A stretch of 58,228 nucleotides of DNA from Burkholderiaceae bacterium (GTDB taxonomy: Bacteria > Pseudomonadota > Gammaproteobacteria > Burkholderiales > Burkholderiaceae_C), in contig JAFEHU010000046.1 in NCBI GenBank assembly GCA_017848435.1, positions 1-58,228 of the forward strand, given 5' to 3'. Positions 34,199-43,828 of the stretch are shown one piece after another. Made by a program: the position numbers and the translations under genes. How positions within the stretch are numbered: position 1 is the stretch's first letter; each line of letters begins with the position of its first letter. The notes beneath the pieces are model-generated. The model did not search any database. It saw only the letters and a list, made by a program, of their open reading frames with translations, and was not told where the DNA came from.

Positions 34199-35038
34199 TT
34201 AGTCATTAGTTTGTCCCCGCTGCTCTTCGATCCACTTTCGTGTTTCATTCGCCTCTTCTTGACGGTCAGTCGAGGAATACACGTCTACGCCAATGCGGCC
34301 GTTGAAGTTGCGTGCGACCTTCCCGATGGACTCGCGAATTTTCTGAATCTCAGTAGCCATCTTATGAAGGGGATCGCTCCCAAGTTCGCTTGTGCCTTCA
34401 AATTGGGCGAAATCGATAGCGAACGTATTCGTATATGGAGTTCCCTCAATGTCCTCGAACTTGATAGCAATGCTGAGGTAGGGCTTAAATATTTCACCTT
34501 TCAAGTCCTTGCCAAGATCAAAAAAGCTAAAAACGTAGCTTGAAAAGACCTGGCCGATTCCCAGTGACTCGATACCTAGCCGAAATATGCCAAGCTTAAA
34601 GAACTTGTCTACAACCACATCTTGGTTTGCTGTTACCTGATTGCCCTGGCGATCAAGAAACGTAAACGAAACCTTCCTCGCGATTCCCTTTCCAAGGTTG
34701 CTGATCTTGACGTTGACGAAATTCACCCCGACTTGACTACTCTCGAGTTGAACACCGACGTTTGGACGGATGTTCTCTCGCTTTAGCTCGGCGAGTTGTT
34801 GAATCTGCGCCTCCCTCAGATACCAAGTCTCCTTGGCCAAAATGAACGTCAGTACCGCTATAGCTACGGTCGCAATAGCAGAAAGCCAAGAAGACAAAGA
34901 ATCTGCGCTTAATGACCCGCCTGCTTTCAGTTGATTCCCGACGACCAGCCCGAGAATGAAAAGCAATGGGGCGATTACCGCCATGCTGGTAATCAGTAAT
35001 GGCATTAGGCTTTTTCCCGTTTCACGATTGTGTGGCAT
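34199..35038 (-). CDS. Two-helix membrane protein, unknown, low GC
   Basis: 279 aa. Two N-terminal transmembrane helices (MPLLITSMAVIAPLLFILGLVVGN and LSSWLSAIATVAIAVLTFILA) are followed by a soluble cytoplasmic or periplasmic domain of mixed beta type (ENIRPNVGVQLESSQVGVNFVNVKISNLGKGIARKVSF...), with a charged helical C-terminus. I do not recognise the family. Codon use and base composition differ from the core genes, in keeping with horizontal acquisition. It is convergent with the helicase. Confidence 0.72.
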   Translation of the reverse strand: MPHNRETGKSLMPLLITSMAVIAPLLFILGLVVGNQLKAGGSLSADSLSSWLSAIATVAIAVLTFILAKETWYLREAQIQQLAELKRENIRPNVGVQLESSQVGVNFVNVKISNLGKGIARKVSFTFLDRQGNQVTANQDVVVDKFFKLGIFRLGIESLGIGQVFSSYVFSFFDLGKDLKGEIFKPYLSIAIKFEDIEGTPYTNTFAIDFAQFEGTSELGSDPLHKMATEIQKIRESIGKVARNFNGRIGVDVYSSTDRQEEANETRKWIEEQRGQTND

Positions 35039-35293
35039 GGAATATCCTGAGAGCGCTCACGTAATGAATCCCGTAAAGCCTGTGGGATTAGGTTGCGATG
35101 AGATGGGTTTTGGTTAGGGGAAGGGTTCCAGGTTGATCGCGTCTCTGGAAGCGCATCTCTGAACGCTGTGGGGTGCGATGACTGTCGTCGTCTTTAAGTC
35201 GAGAGCAGCGCATTACGGAAACTTCTAACGACCAGCAGCAGTAAAAATCCATAGGGAAAAACAGCCAGTTAGGGTTATCCACTGATTGATCAA
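35039..35293. other. Non-coding gap within accessory island
   Basis: 255 bp between two minus-strand genes. A 64-codon minus frame (35088-35282) exists but has no ribosome-binding site or recognisable content. No strong repeat or promoter is seen. Confidence 0.4.
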
Positions 35294-35584
35294 TTAAGCC
35301 TTCGGCTTCGGATCAATGCTATTTCTCAGCCACTCCCAGAATCCTTTGGCCAGCCATCCCTGCCGCTTGACTGGATCGACTGTAAGAATTAGCAGCGTCC
35401 CGGAGGGCTCCACCAAAGGCTTCAGCCGCGTTTGCCACTTTGCGACATCAGAGGTTGTCTTTACGACCCAGCAGTTGTCAGCGTACTTGTACCAGTCCAC
35501 GGCGAGATCCATCTTACTTTTGATCGCTTCGTCCGTTATCCCCGGCTTCGGCTTCAGAAAGATATGAAGGAAGGTCGCCATCAT
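35294..35584 (-). CDS. Small Cas2/SinR-like fold protein
   Basis: 96 aa. The order MATFLHIFLKP...NCWVVKTTSDVAKWQTRLKPLV...GTLLILTVDPVKRQGWLAKGFWEWLR resembles SinR/Cas2-like ferredoxin-fold proteins (an N-terminal beta strand, a central WVVKT strand, then a LLIL strand and C-terminal W). It overlaps the preceding membrane-protein gene by 4 nt, so the two are translated together. No CRISPR array or cas genes are present. Assignment is by shape only. Confidence 0.62.
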   Translation of the reverse strand: MMATFLHIFLKPKPGITDEAIKSKMDLAVDWYKYADNCWVVKTTSDVAKWQTRLKPLVEPSGTLLILTVDPVKRQGWLAKGFWEWLRNSIDPKPKA

Positions 35585-36069
35585 TCTTTCCCTTCGGCAT
35601 TGGGTAGTAACGGCTGGTCCTTATCTGGCACCTGGGCAAGTTGCAAATCAGCTGCCGGGCCCTCGATCAGTTCAGGCTGAACTTGCTCCAGTTGCGGAAG
35701 GGAAAGACTGGGTAGATTCTTTGTTGCATGGACTATCTGCTGATGAACCAGAAACTCTGCGCCTTCCAAAAGGGCAGCTTGTGGGTTTCGATCAGCAAAA
35801 TTGATCAACCGCCACAACATCACGAACGCTAGCGTAAAGACCATCGCAAGTGCTGCAGCAGAAAGCCAAATGTTGGATACAGACCAAGCAATTGCGCCTA
35901 GTGCCATGGACACAAACACGACTGCAAAGGTCACTTTTCCAACGACACCGCCGCGAAGTGTGACTTTCGAGAGTCCATCGATGGCTCGGTCGAAGTTGAA
36001 GGGTAATTGCAAGCGATCCACCGACTGTTGAGGGCCTAACGTACTGTAGACGTGAGAGCCGAAGACCAT
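35581..36069 (-). CDS. Membrane protein, partner of the small Cas2/SinR-like protein
   Basis: 162 aa with two adjacent transmembrane helices (VTFAVVFVSMALGAIAWSV and IWLSAAALAMVFTLAFVMLW) after a 50-residue N-terminus, then a soluble tail rich in Q, L and P. I do not recognise the family. Its stop overlaps the start of the 96-aa gene (ATGA). Lower GC than the core. Confidence 0.68.
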   Translation of the reverse strand: MVFGSHVYSTLGPQQSVDRLQLPFNFDRAIDGLSKVTLRGGVVGKVTFAVVFVSMALGAIAWSVSNIWLSAAALAMVFTLAFVMLWRLINFADRNPQAALLEGAEFLVHQQIVHATKNLPSLSLPQLEQVQPELIEGPAADLQLAQVPDKDQPLLPNAEGKE

Positions 36070-36409
36070 ATTTGACGCTGCTTGTGATTCAAGCCGCTGT
36101 AACCGAGTACCTCAGGCTCTTGCATTGAGTTTATACCTTTACCTGACGCTGCTTTGCATGGCAGCTCTTTAAGATTGAACCATGCGACTGCTCTGGGTCG
36201 ATCGTCGGCCTTGGTGAAAGACCGCTGATTGGCATCGACCCCAGCGCTCGTGTCGCGATCAGGCGCAGGAGCGGCGACCGGCTGCTTTCAGCCTTTACCG
36301 GACATTGCAGCAGTCTGAAAGACGACTGCCTTTGGCCGTAAACCAGTCAATCTCACTGGTCAAAATCAGCTCACTCTTGTTTCTTCAAAAGCAAAGCCGC
36401 ACAACCGCC
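36070..36409. other. Non-coding right edge of the accessory island
   Basis: 340 bp with no gene. It holds the right copy of the 95-nt island repeat (36195-36289) and its upstream GCGACTGCTCTGGGTCGA block (36184-36201). Confidence 0.5.
36195..36289 (+). repeat. Island-edge repeat, right copy
   Basis: Plus-strand partner of 30262-30356: GGGTCGATCGTCGGCC, then GACCGCTGATTGGCATC, then GACCGGCTGCTTTC, in the same spacing. The two copies are inverted with respect to each other and bracket the helicase and membrane-protein genes. Confidence 0.6.
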
Positions 36410-37702
36410 TCAACTCAACAACGCCATCTCCCGCTGCCCTTCATGCGGCACCGGCTGCTTCTGCGCCAGCCGCCCTTCAATCTGCTCCGCTAGGTACAGC
36501 GCATCCCGCGCCACGCCAGAGAAGCGGCCTGAGCCCCAGGTGTGGAGCCAGGGCAGGCCAAGAAAGTACAGGCCGGGGTGGCTGGTCACGCCGCGGTGGT
36601 GCACCGGGTCGCCTTTGCCGTTGAAGACCGACGCGTCCACCCAGGTGAACTCGGGCGAGAAGCCGATACACCAGATCACCGAGGTGATACCGGATTTTTT
36701 CAGGCTCAGGCTGGTGCGTTCTGCCGCCGGCTCCCACACTGGCACATAGGGCTCGCCGGGCGGGGCGGTGATGCCCTGGCTGGCGATGTATTTGTCAATG
36801 CTGGCGTTGATGCCGTTGTAGATCTGGTCGGCAAAGTCGAGGTTGTGTTTCAGGTTGGGCATGAACTTGAGTTCGTCGCCGTCCAGGTCGGTCAAGATGC
36901 CGTAGAGCTCCATGCCTTCCCTGGCAAACTTGCGCAAGTCAATGTCGCGCCCGCCGTCGCGGCCGGTCACGTAGTGGTTGGTGTTGTCGCGCACGCCTTC
37001 GCGCAGCGGGTGTTGGCTCACCGGCAGGTCGTAGTAGTTCATGTCGGCCAGCCAGTCGACCACGTCTTTGCCGCGGTAGAAGCGGGCGCAGCGCGGCGCG
37101 TCGCCGGTGGCCAGCACCACCTCGCGGCCGGCCAGGTGCAGGTCTTCCGCCAGTTGCGAGCCACTCTGGCCGCAACCCACCACCAGAACCTTGCCTTCGG
37201 GCAGTTGCTGCGGATTGCGGTACTCGGCCGAATGCATTTGCACCATGCCCTTGGGCAGCTTCTCGGCCATGCGCGGCACGATGGGTTTGTGGTAACCACC
37301 CGATGCCACCACCACCTGATCAGCGGTGAAGGTGCCGCGCGAGGTGTCCACCTTGAACGGCTCGCGTTCTTTCTGCGACACCTTCTGCACCACCACGCCT
37401 TCCAGCGCGGGGGCGTTGACGTGTTTCACAAAGCCGGTCAGCCATTCGTTGATCTGGTCTTTCACCATGAAACCGTGGGGGTCGTTGCCCTCGTACGCGT
37501 AGCCGGGCAGCTTGCACTGCCAGTTGGGCGTGACGAGGCAAAACGTGTCCCAGCGCTGGGTGCGCCAGCTGTGGACCAGGCTGCGTTTCTCAATCACCAG
37601 GTGGTCAATGCCGCGCTGCTGCAGGCAGTAGCTGAGCGACAGGCCAGACTGGCCGCCGCCAATGACGATGACGCTGTAGTGGGTGGTGTGTGTTTCGGGC
37701 AT
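36410..37702 (-). CDS. nitH: MSMEG_0569 family flavin-dependent oxidoreductase (Nit1C, NitH-like)
   Basis: 430 aa. FAD-binding GGGQSGLSLSYCLQQRG near the N-terminus, NADPH-type VVGCGQSGSQLAEDL in the centre and the C-terminal WCIGFSPEFTWVDASVF. This is the flavin monooxygenase-like product of the Nit1C cluster. It is the last gene of the operon; its start ATG 37702 follows the 94-aa gene by 25 nt. The frame extends to 37846 without support. Confidence 0.88.
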   Translation of the reverse strand: MPETHTTHYSVIVIGGGQSGLSLSYCLQQRGIDHLVIEKRSLVHSWRTQRWDTFCLVTPNWQCKLPGYAYEGNDPHGFMVKDQINEWLTGFVKHVNAPALEGVVVQKVSQKEREPFKVDTSRGTFTADQVVVASGGYHKPIVPRMAEKLPKGMVQMHSAEYRNPQQLPEGKVLVVGCGQSGSQLAEDLHLAGREVVLATGDAPRCARFYRGKDVVDWLADMNYYDLPVSQHPLREGVRDNTNHYVTGRDGGRDIDLRKFAREGMELYGILTDLDGDELKFMPNLKHNLDFADQIYNGINASIDKYIASQGITAPPGEPYVPVWEPAAERTSLSLKKSGITSVIWCIGFSPEFTWVDASVFNGKGDPVHHRGVTSHPGLYFLGLPWLHTWGSGRFSGVARDALYLAEQIEGRLAQKQPVPHEGQREMALLS

Positions 37703-37727
37703 GGTGTACCTGGGTGAAAAAGGGCGT

Positions 37728-38012
37728 TCAGTCGAACGCGAGCACGGCGACCTGGGCGCCGGGGAGGTCTTTGAAGGTGTGGGCGCGCAGCTCAATCTCG
37801 GCCAACTGGTCGAGCGCCTGCGAGCAGGCAAAACCGTACTTGGCACGCACCCGTTCAGAAGCGATGTTCAGCGCCTCGCGGATGAGGGCCATGAACTCGT
37901 CCAGCGGGTAGGTCTGGCCGGCGCTCAGAAAGTCCTGCACCACCACCGAGGGCGAGTAGCACCAGTGTTCAGAGTGGTCCGGCCAACGGACCTGGAAATG
38001 CATCACAGGCAT
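37728..38012 (-). CDS. nitG: MSMEG_0570 family nitrogen starvation response protein
   Basis: 94 aa: MPVMHFQVRWPDHSEHWCYSPSVVVQDFL, then E-F-M-A-L-I-R-E-A-L-N-I-A-S-E-R-V. This matches the small conserved protein found in Nit1C clusters (MSMEG_0570 family). Symbol nitG is taken from cluster order in Pseudomonas and is less certain. It is 3 nt after the glycosyltransferase stop. Function is unknown. Confidence 0.85.
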   Translation of the reverse strand: MPVMHFQVRWPDHSEHWCYSPSVVVQDFLSAGQTYPLDEFMALIREALNIASERVRAKYGFACSQALDQLAEIELRAHTFKDLPGAQVAVLAFD

Positions 38013-38015
38013 GGT

Positions 38016-39245
38016 TCAAACGTCACAGGTCAGGGTGTCGGGCACCGCGTGGTTCAGGGTGCGGCGGTAGGCGTTCAGGTGCAGTTGGGCGCTGCTGTCC
38101 CAGCTGAAGCGCTGGCTTAAGCGGCTGGCAATGCTGGCCAGTGCGGCCGACTTGCCGGCGCGCAGCGCGGTTGCCAGTGCCGAGGCAATGGCCGTGGGGC
38201 TGAGCGGGTCGGCCCAGTGGCAATCGTTCTTTTCCAGGTACTGGGTAAAGGGCGCGATGTGGGACACCACCACCGGCGTGCCGCTGGCGAGCGACTCCAG
38301 CACCACCAGGCCAAACCCTTCGCGGGTGGACGGCATGGCCACCACGTCGGCCAGGCGAAAGAGTGCCGGCATGTCGGTGTCGCGTACGCCGCCGGTCAGC
38401 ACCACCGGCTGGTGGGGGCCGGTGGTCAGGTCGTGCTGGGCCAGCAGCGCGTAAAAGCGCTGCACATAGGCGTCGTGGTTCAGCAGGCTCACGCCGCCGG
38501 CCACCACCAGCTGGGCGGTGGGCCGCTGTTTGCGCAGCAGCACAAAGGCTTCCAGCAGGCGCACGGTGTTCTTGCGTTCTTCAATGCCGCCCACGGCCAG
38601 CACCATGGGCCCGGCACCGGTGGCGTGGCACTGCAGGCCGAGGCGGCTGGCCACTTCGGCGTCGCCCGGCTGCGGTATGGCGGTGTAGCGGGTGGTGTCC
38701 ACGCCGTTGTGCACCTCGGTGGCTTGCACGTTGTGTTCGCGCCGGAGCACGTCGCACCAGAGCTTGCTGACGCACAGCACGCTGCGCGCGCGCTTGAAGC
38801 CGCGCAGCTGCCAGCGCTGGATCTGCGGGCTGTCAAACGTGTCGAGGTGGTGCACGGTGCGCACAAAGCTGCCGCGCCAGCCCTCGTCCTGCAGGTTGGC
38901 CAGCGCGTTGCCGCCAATGCCGTCGTGCGTGTGCAGGATGTCGAAATGCTCGCGGTCCAGCAGGCCGCGCAGGTGGGTGGTGTAGGCCGCAATGCGCGAG
39001 CCGACCATCTCGACCATGTCCGCCGGCGTGTCGGCAACGGGCACCAGCTCGGTCCGGCAGCGCACCGGGCGAAAAAACTGCTGGCCGGGCAGAGCCGGCG
39101 CCATCACCGTGACGGTGTGGCCAGCGTCCAGCAGCGCATGCGCCAGCTCCAGCGTGTGCACCACGCCGCCGCGCGGGTTGAGCGAATGCGTCATCAGGCC
39201 AATGCGCAGCGGGCCGGAGGCGAGCAGGGCGTTGAAGTCAGACAT
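38016..39245 (-). CDS. MSMEG_0565 family GT4 glycosyltransferase
   Basis: 409 aa. GT-B fold with LRIGLMTHSLNPRGGVVHTLELAHALLDAGHTVTV at the N-terminus, HTHDGIGGNAL in the middle, and C-terminal AMPSTREGFGLVVLESLASGTPVV with the catalytic E-x7-E. It is a standard member of some Nit1C clusters and overlaps the AIR-synthase-like gene by 8 nt. Its acceptor is unknown. Confidence 0.9.
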   Translation of the reverse strand: MSDFNALLASGPLRIGLMTHSLNPRGGVVHTLELAHALLDAGHTVTVMAPALPGQQFFRPVRCRTELVPVADTPADMVEMVGSRIAAYTTHLRGLLDREHFDILHTHDGIGGNALANLQDEGWRGSFVRTVHHLDTFDSPQIQRWQLRGFKRARSVLCVSKLWCDVLRREHNVQATEVHNGVDTTRYTAIPQPGDAEVASRLGLQCHATGAGPMVLAVGGIEERKNTVRLLEAFVLLRKQRPTAQLVVAGGVSLLNHDAYVQRFYALLAQHDLTTGPHQPVVLTGGVRDTDMPALFRLADVVAMPSTREGFGLVVLESLASGTPVVVSHIAPFTQYLEKNDCHWADPLSPTAIASALATALRAGKSAALASIASRLSQRFSWDSSAQLHLNAYRRTLNHAVPDTLTCDV

Positions 39246-40254
39246 GGGCTTCCTTGTGCGACGACAGGGTTGGGGCTTCGCCAATGAAGGCGTCCTGGTT
39301 CAGGTCCCACAGCAGGGCTTGCTCGTGGCCCTGGCGCAGCGTCAGCATGCGGCTGTTGGTGACCTCGCCAATGACCTGGCAGGCCAGGTCGCGGGCGGCA
39401 AACTTCGCCTGCACGCTGGCCACGTGTTCGGGCCGCACGCTGAGGATGTAGCCGTAGCTGGGGAAGGCGGTCAGCCAGCGCAGCAGCGGCTCGTTGTGTG
39501 GGCGTTCGGGGCGCGGAATGGCGTCGATGTCGATCACCGCGCCGACGCTGGAGCATTCCAGCAGCATCAGCGCTGTGCCAATGGCGCCGGCCATGCTGAT
39601 GTCTTTGGCGGCGTCGCACAGGCCGGCTTCGGCCAGCTCGGGCAGCAGCTCCAGGTCGCCGCGCAAGCGCGCGCCGGGGGCGGGGGTGGAGGCGTTCCAG
39701 TAGGGGAAGGGCTCTTCGTAGGCGCCGCGCAAGTCCACCGCCATCACCAGCCGGTCACCGGGGCGGGCGTTGAAGCTGGTGAGCAGCTTGTGGGCTTTGC
39801 CCACAATGGCCACCGCCAGTTGGGGCCGTTCGCTGCGGTTGTTGCTGTGGCCGCCCACAATGGGCACGCCGTACTTGGCCGAGGCGTCGGCCATGCCGCG
39901 CAGCATCTCGCCCGCCGGGTCCATGCCCTGGCTCCACAGCGCGTCCACCACCGCCAGGGGCCGGCCACCCATGGCGTAGATGTCGCTGACGTTGACCATC
40001 ACGCCGCAGTAGCCGGCAAACCACGGCATGCGCTGGATGAAGTCTTCCACGAAGCCTTCAATCGCAAACAGCAGGTAGCCGCCGTGGCCGTCAGGAATGG
40101 CGGCGCAGTCGTCGCCCACCGGCACGGCCTGCGCGGTGCCTTGCGCGCCGGCAGGCAGCACGTGGTGCAGGGCCGACACCACGTCGCTGATGTCGCGCTT
40201 GTGCAGGAAGCCGCGGCTGGCGCGCAGGGCGGTGGCGAGGGCCTGGAGATTCAT
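39238..40254 (-). CDS. nitF: Sll0787 family AIR synthase-like protein (NitF-like)
   Basis: 338 aa. Related to PurM/SelD ATP-binding proteins: VGDDCAAIPDGHGGYLLFAIEGFVEDF and VNVSDIYAMGGRPLAVVDALW (the metal/ATP-binding DD and DxxAMG motifs), with GGHSNNRSERPQ. It probably phosphorylates or cyclises an intermediate in the unknown Nit1C pathway. It overlaps the GNAT gene by 4 nt and the glycosyltransferase by 8 nt. Confidence 0.9.
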   Translation of the reverse strand: MNLQALATALRASRGFLHKRDISDVVSALHHVLPAGAQGTAQAVPVGDDCAAIPDGHGGYLLFAIEGFVEDFIQRMPWFAGYCGVMVNVSDIYAMGGRPLAVVDALWSQGMDPAGEMLRGMADASAKYGVPIVGGHSNNRSERPQLAVAIVGKAHKLLTSFNARPGDRLVMAVDLRGAYEEPFPYWNASTPAPGARLRGDLELLPELAEAGLCDAAKDISMAGAIGTALMLLECSSVGAVIDIDAIPRPERPHNEPLLRWLTAFPSYGYILSVRPEHVASVQAKFAARDLACQVIGEVTNSRMLTLRQGHEQALLWDLNQDAFIGEAPTLSSHKEAHV

Positions 40255-40832
40255 GTGGGCACCGCAGTCGACACGCGGGCGCGGGTCACAAAGCCACTGA
40301 CCGGGTCATGGCAAGGGGGGTAATGCGCCAGGTCGGCCTGCATCCGGCTGTGGGGCCGGCCATGGAGGGTCAGCTCGGTGTGGGTGGCCCAGTTCAGGCG
40401 CTGGAACAGCGGCACGTTTTGCTGCTGCACATGGGCCAGAAAGGTGTCGCAACCGAGCGCATGCGCGCGCGACACGGCCAGCCGAATCAGCGTGGCGCCC
40501 AGGTGCCCCTGGCTGCGGAACGACGGGTGCACCGCCAGCCGCGAACCCCACCAGATGCCGTCGTCCACACCGGGGTGCGCCCGGTGGATGCGCACCGTGC
40601 CGACCACCTGGTCGGGCATGCCGCCGTAGCACGACATGGCCACCAGCAGCTGCGCGTGGCGGTCCACCGCGTCGATGTCGTCGCCGACAAAAATGCCCTG
40701 CTCGATGCAGAACACCGCGCGCCGCAGCGCATGGGCCTCGCGCACCTCCCAGTCCTGGCTGGCTTCGCGCACCAGAAACTCCACCGGCGCGTAGGCCATG
40801 TCGAGTTCACACAGCCGGTCAATCGTCAGCAT
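40251..40832 (-). CDS. nitE: MSMEG_0567/Sll0786 family N-acetyltransferase (NitE-like)
   Basis: 193 aa GNAT. EAHALRRAVFCIEQGIF, GTVRIHRAHPG, WWGSRLAVHPSFRSQGHLGATLIRLAV (acetyl-CoA motif A) and ALGCDTFLAHVQQQNVPLFQRL. The frame extends to 41078, but ATG 40832 has GGAGG before it and is the family start. It lies 20 nt after the radical SAM gene. Confidence 0.9.
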   Translation of the reverse strand: MLTIDRLCELDMAYAPVEFLVREASQDWEVREAHALRRAVFCIEQGIFVGDDIDAVDRHAQLLVAMSCYGGMPDQVVGTVRIHRAHPGVDDGIWWGSRLAVHPSFRSQGHLGATLIRLAVSRAHALGCDTFLAHVQQQNVPLFQRLNWATHTELTLHGRPHSRMQADLAHYPPCHDPVSGFVTRARVSTAVPT

Positions 40833-41885
40833 GGGTGGGCCTCCGTGCGGTTTCAGGTTTCGTAGATCGAGAGCGACGAGCAGGCGCCGCACTTGCCACA
40901 GCCGGCCTTGATGTCGGCCGAGCGCAGGTTGGCGTCCGACACCATCTGGCCCAGCGGCGCCAGGATGGACTTCATGAACTCGGACGACGGTGCCGGGTGG
41001 CCTTCCAGCGGCGTGCCGGAAATCGGCACAAAGGGCACCACAAAGGGGTAGACGCCCAGGGCCAGCAGTTGGGCGCACATGTCCAGAATGGCCTCGCGCG
41101 TGTCGCCCAGGCCAGCGAGGATGTAGGTGCTGACCTGCCCCCGGCCAAACACGCCCACCGCCGCTTCAAACGCACTCATGTAGCGCGACAGCGGCACACT
41201 GGCCTTGCCCGGCATGATGCGTTCGCGCACCTCTTGTGTGACGGCCTCCAGGTGCATGCCCAGCGTGTCCACGCCAGCGGCCTTCATGCGGTGGAACCAC
41301 TGGTCGTCGTCCGGTGGTTCGCACTGCACCTGCACCGGGATGTCGATGGCGGCCTTGATGGCGAAGACGCTGTCCACCAGCACCCGGGCGCCGCGGTCGG
41401 TCGCGTTGGGCGTGCCGGTGGTCAGCACCATGTGCTTCACACCGTCCAGCAGCACGGCGGCGCGGGCGACTTCGGCCAGCTGCTGCGGCGTCTTGTGGGC
41501 GATGGTGCGTTTGGCCGCCAGCGACTGGCCGATGGAGCAGAACTGGCAGGTTTTTTTGCGGCTCTCGTAGCGGATGCAGTTCTGCAGCACCGTGGTGGCC
41601 AGCACGTCGGCGCCGTGCAGCGTGGCGATGTGCGAGTAGGGCACGCCGTCCAGGGTTTGCAGCGCGTAAAAACGCGGTGTTTTGGGAAAGCTGATCTGCG
41701 CAATCGGGATGGTGCCGCGCTTCAGCGACACCTGGCCGTTGGCGTCGGGCGCGTCGGCCACAAAGGGCGACTCCCACGCACCCGAGGTGTGCACCGGGAC
41801 CATGATGGTGTGGCCGTCCACCGTGACCGCCTTGTGGTCAGACGGGCCGGCACCGCCGCGCCGGCTGGCCACGCCCGCGGTGGGG

Positions 41886-42935
<1,050 letters not shown>

Positions 42936-42957
42936 GTCTGCCCCTGCGTGCCTGGCG

Positions 42958-43440
42958 TTACAGCGTCCAGGTGTTGAGGATGAACGCGTTGTCCTTGCGG
43001 TGCAGGAGGATCAGGTCCAGCACATCCAGCGGGTTGATTGGCGTCACACCCGGAATCAGCGCCCCCTCGCCGTGGCCGTACAGCGCCTGCAGCGCGAAGC
43101 GGCAGGCATAGACGCTGCCCCCCTCTTCCAGAAACTTCACGATCTGGCCATTGAAGTTCAAATGGCCCGGGAAGGCCTCGTCCCCCAGGCGTGGGAAGCC
43201 CCGCTGCACACCCAGCGTCACGCCCGGGCCGTACAACAGGATGGAGGTCTTGAAACCCTTGCGCTGCAGGCGCGTGGCCTGCAGCAAGTTAACGATGCCA
43301 ATCGAGCCTTCAAAGGCCACGGTGTGGAAGGTGACCAGGGCTTTCTCACCCGGTGAGGCTTTGACATCTTCAAAGACTTTTTCTTCGTAGTCGACAAGGA
43401 AGTCGCCTTTGACGTTCGCAGGCTTGGTGACTTTGGGCAT
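42958..43440 (-). CDS. nitB: MSMEG_0572/Sll0783 family nitrogen starvation response protein, copy 1 (NitB-like)
   Basis: 160 aa. [50 protein letters not shown]... is the Sll0783 family, made under nitrogen starvation. It is the first gene of the Nit1C operon. Its protein is identical to that of 47111-47593 and the DNA is identical except at four synonymous sites near the 3' end. ATG 43440 is preceded by a sigma-54-type promoter 58 nt upstream. Confidence 0.93.
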   Translation of the reverse strand: MPKVTKPANVKGDFLVDYEEKVFEDVKASPGEKALVTFHTVAFEGSIGIVNLLQATRLQRKGFKTSILLYGPGVTLGVQRGFPRLGDEAFPGHLNFNGQIVKFLEEGGSVYACRFALQALYGHGEGALIPGVTPINPLDVLDLILLHRKDNAFILNTWTL

Positions 43441-43497
43441 GGGGTGGCTCCGGTTGAAAGTTGAGGTTGAAAAGGGCATGCGCGCACCTTCTTCAAA

Positions 43498-43512
43498 GCA
43501 TCGACCGTGCCA
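43498..43512 (-). promoter_or_regulatory. Sigma-54 promoter of the Nit1C operon
   Basis: On the minus strand TGGCACG-GTCG-ATGC; only one base differs from TGGCACG-N4-TTGC. GC of the -12 box is 58 nt from the nitB start. The same element stands 57 nt before the second nitB (47650-47664), and both continue TTTGAAG. Confidence 0.65.
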
Positions 43513-43549
43513 TCCCGCCCTGTGTGGGGTGGCGTGTCGGGGTGTGGCC

Positions 43550-43616
43550 ATGCGATCAATGTGCAACCATTCAAGCCACGCGAAGTTGATCGCATGGCGC
43601 ATTTCATTGATCGCAT
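43550..43616. promoter_or_regulatory. Three ATGCGATCAA sites (MocR operator candidates, nit side)
   Basis: ATGCGATCAA at 43550-43559, then its reverse complement TTGATCGCAT at 43586-43595 and 43607-43616. All are perfect. They lie 40-100 nt upstream of the nit sigma-54 element. Confidence 0.6.
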
Positions 43617-43778
43617 CTTGATGCGGTGTGGCGGGTGTTCTTGCTGGCCATTCACACCGCACCAAGATGCGTCTGTGAACACGCACCGGCTTGGCGCTTC
43701 ATTGGGGAAAAGTGGTCGAACGTGGTGGGTTGCGGTGCATGAATGCCGGTGATGTTGCATTTTTTTGCGGCATGAAAA

Positions 43779-43811
43779 ATGCAATCAATCGGCCTTGTGA
43801 CATGCAATCAA
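43779..43811. promoter_or_regulatory. Two ATGCAATCAA sites (MocR operator candidates, mocR side)
   Basis: ATGCAATCAA at 43779-43788 and 43802-43811, in direct repeat 23 bp apart, ending 17 nt before the MocR start. One-base variant of the three sites at 43550-43616. The arrangement fits autoregulation. Confidence 0.6.
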
Positions 43812-43828
43812 GCATGGCGTGAGGCCTT

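Noticed and set aside
35088-35282. 64-codon minus frame in the accessory island
   Set aside because: No Shine-Dalgarno, no family, and lies in a gap with unremarkable codon pattern; kept only as non-coding gap.
35294-36069. CRISPR-Cas remnant, because of a Cas2-like protein
   Set aside because: No repeats, spacers, cas1 or effector genes; the SinR-like branch of the fold is not CRISPR related.
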